Assembly (NCBI RefSeq): GCF_004769195.1
Contig: NZ_RQET01000004.1
Location: 930,001-994,000, forward strand
Origin: Leptospira fletcheri
GTDB taxonomy: Bacteria; Spirochaetota; Leptospiria; Leptospirales; Leptospiraceae
Direction: 5' to 3'
DNA length: 64,000 nt
Shown: positions 56,054 through 62,953 of the stretch, piece by piece
Layout of the letters: each line of letters begins with the position of its first letter
How positions within the stretch are numbered: the first letter of the stretch is position 1
Made by a program: the position numbers and the translations under genes
Notes under the pieces: model-generated
What the model saw: the letters and a program-made list of their open reading frames with translations, nothing else
Databases searched by the model: none
Told to the model about the DNA's origin: nothing

Positions 56054-56398
56054 ATGGCAAAGGAACGGAAAGCTTTTCGTTTAATATCGGCCGGATTAGC
56101 GCTCCCGGCTTTGCTGTTTTTTTTGCATTTATCCCATTCGAATCCTTATCCGGGAAAAAAAATTCCAACGACGATCCCGAGCATTACGGGACCCGCGACG
56201 CAATATTATCAGAGCGGCGATAGCTTTATCGAAAATTCGGAAAAGGCAGAGCTTTCGTTCGATGGCCTCGACTCTCAAAAGATACATAATCCTGGGCTGC
56301 TCGATTCCAAAACTTCCCGCCAAGATCGATTTCCATTCCGATTCTGTAAACTTCTCGCCCAATATCTTCTGAACATTCCCCCTCCGATTTCGGCCTAA
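56054..56398 (+). CDS. Doubtful small secreted protein
   Basis: A 114-codon frame 45 bp after pgi. Residues 1-30 (MAKERKAFRLISAGLALPAL...) look like a signal peptide, but the rest is unstructured and no clear ribosome site precedes the ATG. Runs of 8 T and 8 A (56115 and 56157 areas) invite frameshift, so a longer product or pseudogene is possible. A strong terminator follows about 100 bp downstream. Confidence 0.3.
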   Translation: MAKERKAFRLISAGLALPALLFFLHLSHSNPYPGKKIPTTIPSITGPATQYYQSGDSFIENSEKAELSFDGLDSQKIHNPGLLDSKTSRQDRFPFRFCKLLAQYLLNIPPPISA

Positions 56399-56496
56399 TC
56401 GACATCCTGCTCGTTTCGTTACGGGCGATGCGTTGTATTGGAATCGGGGAAAGACCTCCGCGTACTTATCAAAACTAACGTAGCACCGTATTGTAA

Positions 56497-56543
56497 CCGA
56501 TCTCGGTAAAGGGTTTCTCTTTGCCGAGGTCGGGGTTTTTTTT
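56497..56543 (+). terminator. Strong intrinsic terminator upstream of the zinc-ribbon gene
   Basis: CCGATCTCGGTAAAG pairs with CTTTGCCGAGGTCGG (15 positions, two of them G-U) and is followed by an eight-base T-run. It probably ends transcription from pgi or from the doubtful gene and isolates the next gene. The 90 bases before it are non-coding and could form a small RNA. Confidence 0.8.
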
Positions 56544-56626
56544 ATCCGGTTTTGCCGCGAAAAAAAGGCGACAGGCTTAGACGAAACCCGATACTTTTTA
56601 TTGGAGAAAGCGACTGCTATTCCCGG

Positions 56627-57526
56627 ATGCGAATGAACCTCGAATTTGCCAAATGGAATCGCCTGATTCAGGCAATGGAGGCGGGAAAAAAAATCATCCT
56701 CCACGGTATCGTACTTTCCGGTACCTATAAGACCAATCTCGAGAACTATCTTCGGTTTTGCCTGGAATTCTACCAAAAGCCGGATCTTCTTTCCCCTTTG
56801 CTTTCCCTTTTGTCCACGTTGCTAGAACGAGCGTACCAGGAAAACTGCCTGGATTCCTATTTCAGGACCAAAGGATGGAATTCGAGCGAGTCGGAGGCTC
56901 TTCTTGAGCGTGAAGACGAGTTCTGGAGATCTTGGGATTTTTCGGATCCTATGTCCGTTCGCTCATTGTTAAAAGAACAAGGATTTTATCTTAGAACAGC
57001 ACTCTCCCATAATCCCACGGGGATTGCCGTGGAAATTTCGAATAACGCGATCATCCCCTCCGAATCGGAGGAGGATTTGACGGAATATCTTTCTCGTGCG
57101 AAATCCTATCAGAATGTTTCCGACTATTACGAGGATTATCCGTTCGATGAGGAAGGCAGGCAGATCGGTCTCGCGCTTTCCCTAGTACAATTTAAAGAAA
57201 TCGGAATACGGCCGAGTCTATTGCGATTCGATACATCCGACGGGGAACACGTATTTCGGGCGGAACTTCCTTTCGGAGAAAAATACGAATCCTTAACGAA
57301 GAGGCTCAGTCAGGACGAAGAGGTAAAACCTTTTCCGGACCATTTCATCGGAAGACCGACTGAGACACTGGAACCCTGGAAACTTTCCACCTGTAAGCAT
57401 TGTGGAAGAACGGTGGACGATCGGATTTTCTTTCCGTCAATTCCTGCGGACGTTCCGTTAAGAGTGGTCTCGGAAATTCCGGCGCACCTTGGGATCTGCG
57501 CCTGGTGCCTCTCAGGATATATTTGA
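56627..57526 (+). CDS. Unknown protein with possible degenerate GHKL fold and zinc ribbon
   Basis: About 299 aa from ATG 56627; the frame reaches back to a TTG at 56552, but that lies just after a terminator T-run. The middle part (IAVEISNNAIIPS, then EEGRQIGLALSLVQFKEIG and VFRAELPF) echoes the N box, glycine loop and final strand of a histidine-kinase ATPase, with the DxGxG box missing. The C-terminus has two CxxC pairs (CKHCGRTVDD...CAWC) typical of a zinc ribbon. No known family is recognised. The 3' end is one base from the convergent clpP. Confidence 0.7.
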   Translation: MRMNLEFAKWNRLIQAMEAGKKIILHGIVLSGTYKTNLENYLRFCLEFYQKPDLLSPLLSLLSTLLERAYQENCLDSYFRTKGWNSSESEALLEREDEFWRSWDFSDPMSVRSLLKEQGFYLRTALSHNPTGIAVEISNNAIIPSESEEDLTEYLSRAKSYQNVSDYYEDYPFDEEGRQIGLALSLVQFKEIGIRPSLLRFDTSDGEHVFRAELPFGEKYESLTKRLSQDEEVKPFPDHFIGRPTETLEPWKLSTCKHCGRTVDDRIFFPSIPADVPLRVVSEIPAHLGICAWCLSGYI

Positions 57527-57527
57527 T

Positions 57528-58127
57528 TTAATTCGTCTCTTTTTCCGCGGGGACCCAGCTTTTAAAAACGAAATCCAAGATCCCGTATTCCACGGCCTCG
57601 TCCGCAGAGAGCCAGAAGTCGCGGTCCGTATCGATTTCCACTTTTTCCAAGGGTTGTCCGGTTTGTTCCGAGATGATTCTGTTGATCTCTTTTTTTTCGC
57701 GTTCCACCATGGTTGCGAAGATTCCTAGATCGGTTGCCTTTGCCTCCATGCGACCCGGTACGTGAGGCTGGTGAAGCATGATTTGACTGTGGGCCATAGC
57801 GGATCTTTTTCCTTTGGTTCCGGAAAGAAGAAGCAAGGCGCCGAAACTCGCCGCCAAGCCCATGCATACGGTGCGAATGTCGTTCGGGACGGCTTTCATC
57901 GTATCTAAAATCGCCATTCCGGAAGTGTTTGCTCCTCCGGGGCTATTGATGACCAAGGTGATATCCTTTTTCGGATCCTCCGAAGAAAGATAGAGAAGTC
58001 GATCGATCACATGTTTGGCGGACGCGTCGTCTACTTGTCCCCAAAGGAATATTTTTCTTTCCTTGAGATGGCCTTCGTCTAAGCGGATTCCGAGCGGAAG
58101 ATTTTCGGGTAAAACGGGTGTTTCCAT
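57528..58127 (-). CDS. clpP: ATP-dependent Clp protease proteolytic subunit
   Basis: 199 aa. The ClpP core includes INSPGGANTSGMAILDTM, the catalytic Ser94 in GLAASFGALLLLSG, His119 in IMLHQPHVPGR and Asp170 in DTDRDFWLSADEAVEYG. With a Clp ATPase it degrades regulatory or damaged proteins. The gene starts 9 bp after the stop of an ECF sigma factor, so the two are probably co-transcribed. Leptospira-type genomes carry more than one clpP; this one is likely an accessory copy. Confidence 0.92.
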   Translation of the reverse strand: METPVLPENLPLGIRLDEGHLKERKIFLWGQVDDASAKHVIDRLLYLSSEDPKKDITLVINSPGGANTSGMAILDTMKAVPNDIRTVCMGLAASFGALLLLSGTKGKRSAMAHSQIMLHQPHVPGRMEAKATDLGIFATMVEREKKEINRIISEQTGQPLEKVEIDTDRDFWLSADEAVEYGILDFVFKSWVPAEKETN

Positions 58128-58136
58128 GCATTTTTC

Positions 58137-58709
58137 CTAAGAGGCAATGGCCATCGGTTTGTGAAGGACTTCAAGCCATTCTTTTCGATCCGATTTGGTC
58201 AGCAGATTCTTTCTCAATAATTCTTTGCTTCTTCGCAGGCGATTCTTCAGGTTTCCTCCGGAAATTCCCGTTCTTTCCGAGATTTCTTCATAACTCAATT
58301 CTCCGAAATATCTGAGATTTAAAAGTTCTCTCTCCTCGGAGGGGAGTTCCTCCAGGGCTTGCAGTACCTCCTTTCTCCAGAGATCTTCGTTCGGATCCGA
58401 ATTCGAAGAAATGGTAATCTCGGGACGGAATTCTCCGGAGATCAGATCCTTCCTTCTAAGAATTCGATCGGAATGCTTGACTACGAGTCGTCGGAGTAGG
58501 AAAGGAAGGGCCTCGGGCTGTCTCAGATTGGGCAGCACCTTCCAGGTTTCGAGAAAGACCTCCTGAGTTAGATCTTCCGCCTTTGCCTCGTCCCGGATCC
58601 GTTTTCCGGCCTCACTGCGGACATATTTTTCGAACCTGGAAACCAATTCGGTAAAAGCGGTTTCATCCCCTTGGGCTGCTTCGGTCACTAGTACGGTAAA
58701 ATCGGGCAT
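58137..58709 (-). CDS. ECF-type RNA polymerase sigma factor
   Basis: 190 aa. Region 2 is represented by DETAFTELVSRFEKYVRSEAGKRIRDEAKAEDLTQEVFLETW and region 4 by LQALEELPSEERELLNLRYFGELSYEEISERTGISGGNLKNRLRRSKELLRK. There is no region 3, as in group 4 (ECF) factors. No anti-sigma gene follows; instead clpP does, which hints at control by proteolysis. Confidence 0.9.
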   Translation of the reverse strand: MPDFTVLVTEAAQGDETAFTELVSRFEKYVRSEAGKRIRDEAKAEDLTQEVFLETWKVLPNLRQPEALPFLLRRLVVKHSDRILRRKDLISGEFRPEITISSNSDPNEDLWRKEVLQALEELPSEERELLNLRYFGELSYEEISERTGISGGNLKNRLRRSKELLRKNLLTKSDRKEWLEVLHKPMAIAS

Positions 58710-58874
58710 ATATGTTCCAGCGTCCCCTTTTAGACCCCAGCGGTGTACGCTTTTTCGGATTTTTCCCTCCCATTTCGGATTGAATTGAAATCCGGTCGGA
58801 CAGGAGGAAGCGGTTCTAGGGGAGATGCAGAGGAATTTGCTGAAAACTCATTTTTAAAAGAAAAATACTTGCCG

Positions 58875-58891
58875 TATCTCATTTTGAGATA
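58875..58891. promoter_or_regulatory. Putative HigA operator
   Basis: TATCTCA-TTT-TGAGATA: a perfect 7-bp inverted repeat with a 3-base spacer, ending 13 bp before the toxin start. TTGCCG (58869-58874) precedes and TATTCT (58890-58895) follows it, so it would sit between a weak -35 and -10. This is the usual place for toxin-antitoxin autorepression. Confidence 0.5.
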
Positions 58892-58904
58892 TTCTTTCGT
58901 CTAA

Positions 58905-59195
58905 GTGCATATAATTAGCTGGAAAAAGATCTCAGATTTTGTCATTAAACATCCAAACTCAGGATCCTCTCTCAAAAGCTGGTTTAAAATAGTTCAAAAT
59001 ACGGATTTTAAGAATTTCAACGAATTAAGAAAAGTATTTAAAAGTGCGGGTCAGGTAGGTAAATTTACAGTCCTTAATATTGGCGGGAATCATTTTAGAT
59101 TAATTTCTGCAATTCATTACAATAGAAAGAAAGTCTTTATTCGATATGTTTTAACACATTCGGAATATGATAAGGGAAAATGGAAGGAGGTATAA
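58905..59195 (+). CDS. higB: HigB-like toxin of type II toxin-antitoxin system
   Basis: 96 aa with a GTG start. The pattern MHIISWKKISDFVIKHP and later FTVLNIGGNHFRLISAIHYNRKKVFIRYVLTHSEYDKGKW match HigB-type toxins of the RelE/ParE superfamily (mRNA interferases). Its base composition is much more AT-rich than neighbouring genes, implying transfer. The antitoxin starts 6 bp after its stop. Confidence 0.88.
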   Translation: MHIISWKKISDFVIKHPNSGSSLKSWFKIVQNTDFKNFNELRKVFKSAGQVGKFTVLNIGGNHFRLISAIHYNRKKVFIRYVLTHSEYDKGKWKEV

Positions 59196-59201
59196 TAGTA
59201 T

Positions 59202-59603
59202 ATGATTCTTGAATTAGAGCGTGTAAGAAATGTTTGGCCAGAAGTTAAAGATCTTCTATCTATTCCTCATTCTGATAAACAATATAAAAAGTTATTAAAA
59301 GCTCTTGATGAATTAATAGATGAGGTAGGTAATAACGAAAAGCACCCATTGGCTCCTTTAATGGAAACAGTCGGAAATCTCATTGAGGAATACGAAAGAA
59401 GCAACTTTGAAATTATTGATGCAAGCCCTATTGAGGTATTAAAGTATTTCATGGAAGAGAACGGGTTTACTCAAAAGGACATTCCGGAACTGGGTAGTCA
59501 GGGAGTTGTCTCTGAGATTTTAAATGGCAAAAGAGAATTAAATATTCGTCAGATTAAGGCATTAGGAAAGAAATTCAAAGTTTCCCCTGCGGTCTTTATC
59601 TAA
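59202..59603 (+). CDS. higA: HigA-like antitoxin
   Basis: 133 aa. GGAGG precedes the ATG. The C-terminal half is a Cro/C1-type helix-turn-helix: GFTQKDIPELGSQGVVSEILNGKRELNIRQIKALGKKFKVSPAVF. The N-terminal half is helical and probably binds the toxin. Composition is AT-rich, like the toxin gene, marking the pair as one acquired module. It would repress its own promoter at the palindrome 58875-58891. Confidence 0.88.
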   Translation: MILELERVRNVWPEVKDLLSIPHSDKQYKKLLKALDELIDEVGNNEKHPLAPLMETVGNLIEEYERSNFEIIDASPIEVLKYFMEENGFTQKDIPELGSQGVVSEILNGKRELNIRQIKALGKKFKVSPAVFI

Positions 59604-59678
59604 CTAAAATAATTAGCGACTGTGTAGAACTTTCCTCCGGCTCTTTGCTTCAAGATCACTCTGCACCGCGAAACAAGA

Positions 59679-60407
59679 TCAAGCTACGGTTGATAAGAAT
59701 TCCTTCCACTCGGAGCCCAATTTGTTTCCGAAGTCGGTATTCCGAGCCGCTTCATAGAATTCTTTTTCCCCAAGGTCCAGCCATTCTCCCGGAAAAATTC
59801 TGCCTCCGAGTCTTCCTTGTTTCGCTAGTTTTCTGAACGTGTCGGCTAGATCGTAAGGTTTATTCGGGCTCAGTTCTCTTAAGCATTCTCCCCGTATCCA
59901 AGAAAGACCTATATAAAAATAGCCTCCGGGAGAGAATTCGACCTTGTCATGGTTTAGAGAGAGGCCCGTATAATTCGCATCCGGGGGAATTTTAGATAAA
60001 TATAAAATACAATCGTAGGCGTCTTTTTCCGCCAGAGTCGGCCAGGGGGAAAAACCGACGTCAGGAAATAGGATAAAATCCGGATTCAGGATCAGGAACT
60101 CCTCTTCCAGGTTCCAAAATCTTTCAAGAGCGGTTCGGATTCCTCCGCCTGTTCCGAGGATTCTAGGTTCTTCTCGGGAAATACGGAGAGGAAAAGTCCG
60201 GAATTTTTTCAGATTCTTTTCCAATTCTTCGGCCAAATAGTGCGAATTCGCGATCCCTTCCTTTACGCCCCATCTCTTCGCCCAATAAAAGGAATAATAG
60301 ACGAGAGGAACACCTGCGATCGGGAGTAAGGGTTTGGGCACTTCCTTTGTCCATTCCTTCATCCTGGTGCCGAATCCGGCGCAAGGAAAAAAGGCCTTAT
60401 CGTTCAT
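59679..60407 (-). CDS. murU: Nucleotidyltransferase, MurU-like (MurNAc-1-phosphate uridylyltransferase)
   Basis: 242 aa. The NTP-transferase opening is FPCAGFGTRMKEWTKEVPKPLLPIAG (GxGTRM and PKPLLP). It lacks the large C-terminal domain of GlmU-type enzymes. MurU converts MurNAc-1-phosphate to UDP-MurNAc in peptidoglycan recycling and is encoded with AmgK. Here its ATG overlaps the end of the AmgK-like gene by 11 bp, the strongest support for this assignment over other sugar nucleotidyltransferases. Confidence 0.72.
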   Translation of the reverse strand: MNDKAFFPCAGFGTRMKEWTKEVPKPLLPIAGVPLVYYSFYWAKRWGVKEGIANSHYLAEELEKNLKKFRTFPLRISREEPRILGTGGGIRTALERFWNLEEEFLILNPDFILFPDVGFSPWPTLAEKDAYDCILYLSKIPPDANYTGLSLNHDKVEFSPGGYFYIGLSWIRGECLRELSPNKPYDLADTFRKLAKQGRLGGRIFPGEWLDLGEKEFYEAARNTDFGNKLGSEWKEFLSTVA

Positions 60408-61404
60408 CCGGGATTCCTTCCAGCTTTTCCAAGAATGCGGCGTTGCCGGAAAGTTCCTTTTTTAGAAAATGGAAGAAGAGAAACAACTGGTCCGGAAAAA
60501 GTCCGACTTGCGCGATTTCCAGTAGATTCTCCAAGCAGGATAGCACGCTCGTTCTGTATTTGTCCTGGCCTTTCTCGGCGATCAGCATAAAATACGAGCC
60601 CAAGGCTTTGTAGGATCTTTGGAGACTCTGCAGATAAAAGCATTCTTTGGATCGTGGAAATTGCGCATCGGAGAGTTTCATGAAAAGAAGAAACAACCCT
60701 CTTCGCATAGCGAAAGGTATGGAACGGTAAGCATCATAAAGCAGACTAGAAAGATCGTAAAAAGGAGTCCCCATTCTGGCGTCCTGAAAATCGATCATGG
60801 TGATCTCTCCTTTAGGGGAGAGCATTAAATTTCTTGCATGAAAGTCCCGATGACAGAAGACTTTTATCTTATATTCGGCGAGAAAAGCCGCCGCCTCGTC
60901 CAGGAATATTTTCACTTCCGCGCGGAGATCCGTCTTTAATCCGAAACGTTTTGCGAATTGTTGAAAGGAGGTATACGTAAACTGATTCTCCGAGCGGAGT
61001 TTTTCGTAATCGAATTCCCTGCCGGAAACGGGAGCTTCCGGCTCGAGCTTTTGCAGCCCCACTAAGAGTTCCACGCATTTTACCAGGTATTCCCTATATT
61101 CCCCGTCGTCTTTGACGAAAGTCAGGTCCTTATCGCCTTCATCGGAAAGTAGGGTCAGATTGTGGATCAAGTCGGTTTTATATACGTCCGGTACGCGGAA
61201 GCCGTGCGATCGAAGAAAGTTTCCTATATCGACGAAGTCGTGCTGAAAGCGTACGTCTTTACATAGGATTTTGGAATCCCCCGGATAAAAAACCCTATAA
61301 TATCTGCGGGCAGAAGCTTCCGGAGTAAGCTCCTCTATTTTAAGCGGGAACTTTCCGTCCTGGACTAAAAATCGGAGCTCGACTTCTCCAATGGATTGTG
61401 ACAT
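60397..61404 (-). CDS. amgK: AmgK-like phosphotransferase (N-acetylmuramate/GlcNAc kinase)
   Basis: 335 aa. The aminoglycoside-phosphotransferase fold has its catalytic loop in FCHRDFHARNLML (HRDFHxxN) and the metal Asp in MIDFQDARMG. The combination of HRDFHARN with a MurU-like neighbour fits AmgK, the anomeric sugar kinase that feeds MurU with MurNAc-1-phosphate. It begins 14 bp after the upstream receiver-kinase gene, so all four genes here form one transcript. Confidence 0.75.
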   Translation of the reverse strand: MSQSIGEVELRFLVQDGKFPLKIEELTPEASARRYYRVFYPGDSKILCKDVRFQHDFVDIGNFLRSHGFRVPDVYKTDLIHNLTLLSDEGDKDLTFVKDDGEYREYLVKCVELLVGLQKLEPEAPVSGREFDYEKLRSENQFTYTSFQQFAKRFGLKTDLRAEVKIFLDEAAAFLAEYKIKVFCHRDFHARNLMLSPKGEITMIDFQDARMGTPFYDLSSLLYDAYRSIPFAMRRGLFLLFMKLSDAQFPRSKECFYLQSLQRSYKALGSYFMLIAEKGQDKYRTSVLSCLENLLEIAQVGLFPDQLFLFFHFLKKELSGNAAFLEKLEGIPDER

Positions 61405-61418
61405 GGCGACAACTTGGC

Positions 61419-62933
61419 CTAGTTCGCCAGTTTGTCGGGAAATACCAAGCGGAATTCCGTCCCCTTATCCGGTTCCGAATCGATTTCGATCCTGATTCCG
61501 AAAAGATCCGCGATTTCTTTTGCGACGAACATTCCTAAACCGGTACCCTGGCCCGTCTTTTTAGTGGTAAAATACGGTTGAAAGATCTTTCTCAAGATCT
61601 CCTGGCTCATTCCGATTCCGTTATCCTGTATCCTGATCATCGGGTGGTGGTTCCGTTCCAAAACGGAAATTTGGATTCTACCTTTGTTTGCCGTGGCATC
61701 CGCGGAATTCAATACTATATTCGAGATCAGCAGGCTGAGCTGGTCCGAATTGGATAAGATCTGCACTATTTCTTTAGATTTTTGGAATATTATTTCACAT
61801 TCCTTGAGACGAGAGGCTTTTCTGAAGACTTCTATGACCGATTCCACGACTTCGTTCAGGTCCAGGATCTCCTTTTCCTTTCCTATCTCTCCCGGTTTTC
61901 CCAATTGGAGAAGGTTGAACGTCAAATTTTTCAGTTTCGTGATCTGATTCCAGGTCACCTGTATGGCTCTATCTTTAAGATTCTCGTCGGAATCGGGGAG
62001 TCGCGCCACTTCGATAAAACCTTGTATCGCGGTAAGAGCGTTATTGATCTCATGACCTATGCTTGACGCGATCGTTGTCAAAAATGCCCTTCTTTCCGCG
62101 TCTATTAGTTTTTCGGAAATTAGTATCTTCTGGGTCACGTCCCTTGCGATTCCCGTATAGTAGGTTCTACCGTTCATGACGTATCTGCAGACGGAGATAT
62201 CGAAAGTCCTGGATTCTCCCTTGCGGTTGACGAGTTCCGCATTATGCAGTCTTGCGATTTTATGTTCGGATTTTCTGTGTGTGAGCTTTTCGATCCGTTC
62301 GAGGTAGGAGTCGCGATTGGCAGGTCGAATCAGGAGTTCGACCTGTTGTCCGACTAGCTCTTCCTCGCCGTACTGAAACTGCCGCAGAGCGGCTTCGTTC
62401 ACGGCCCGGATAATAAGAGTCTCATCCAGAGTGATCACGCAGTCCCCGGTCGTTTCCAAAATCAGACTGTTTCTATAATTTAAATCCTTGAATTGCTGCG
62501 CGAGATGGGTCTTTTCCCGAACAGTCTTAAGGATTTTCCGCGACTTTCTATCCTTTTCCTGCTTTTCCTTTTTTGCGTTTTCCAAAACCACCAGGAGGCT
62601 TTGTCGGGTCACCGGTTTGGAAATATAATCGAAGGCCTTATTTCTAAGCGCTTCCTCTGCGGTATGAAGTTGGGGATTTCCCGTGATCAGAATCACAGGA
62701 ATGTTCGAATTGTATTTTTTGATCTCCTTGGCGACTTCCAATCCATCTTTTCCGCTCATCATGATGTCGGAGATCACTATATCTATCGGATTTTCGCGGA
62801 CGATCTGCATCGCTGACGTGAAGTCTTCGGCTACGAATACATTATATCCTTCCCGAGAAATAACCCTTTCTAAAGCCGTTCGGATTTCCGATTCGTCGTC
62901 GACTACGAGAACATTCGGATGATTTTCGGTCAT
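61419..62933 (-). CDS. Receiver-PAS-histidine kinase hybrid
   Basis: 504 aa. The N-terminal receiver carries VVDDESEIR, the phosphorylated Asp56 in DIVISDIMMSGKDG and Lys106. A PAS domain (about 150-280) has ETTGDCVITLD and GVIRAVN-type strands, ending in YTGIARDVTQ. Then come a HisKA region with SIGHEINNALTAIQG (phosphoacceptor His about 296) and a HATPase with NSADATAN, DNGIGMS, TGQGTGLGMFVAKEIAD. A receiver at the N-terminus and the kinase behind it is a less common order. No DNA-binding output is present. Confidence 0.92.
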   Translation of the reverse strand: MTENHPNVLVVDDESEIRTALERVISREGYNVFVAEDFTSAMQIVRENPIDIVISDIMMSGKDGLEVAKEIKKYNSNIPVILITGNPQLHTAEEALRNKAFDYISKPVTRQSLLVVLENAKKEKQEKDRKSRKILKTVREKTHLAQQFKDLNYRNSLILETTGDCVITLDETLIIRAVNEAALRQFQYGEEELVGQQVELLIRPANRDSYLERIEKLTHRKSEHKIARLHNAELVNRKGESRTFDISVCRYVMNGRTYYTGIARDVTQKILISEKLIDAERRAFLTTIASSIGHEINNALTAIQGFIEVARLPDSDENLKDRAIQVTWNQITKLKNLTFNLLQLGKPGEIGKEKEILDLNEVVESVIEVFRKASRLKECEIIFQKSKEIVQILSNSDQLSLLISNIVLNSADATANKGRIQISVLERNHHPMIRIQDNGIGMSQEILRKIFQPYFTTKKTGQGTGLGMFVAKEIADLFGIRIEIDSEPDKGTEFRLVFPDKLAN

Positions 62934-62953
62934 GTCGTCTTTCTATAGATCCT

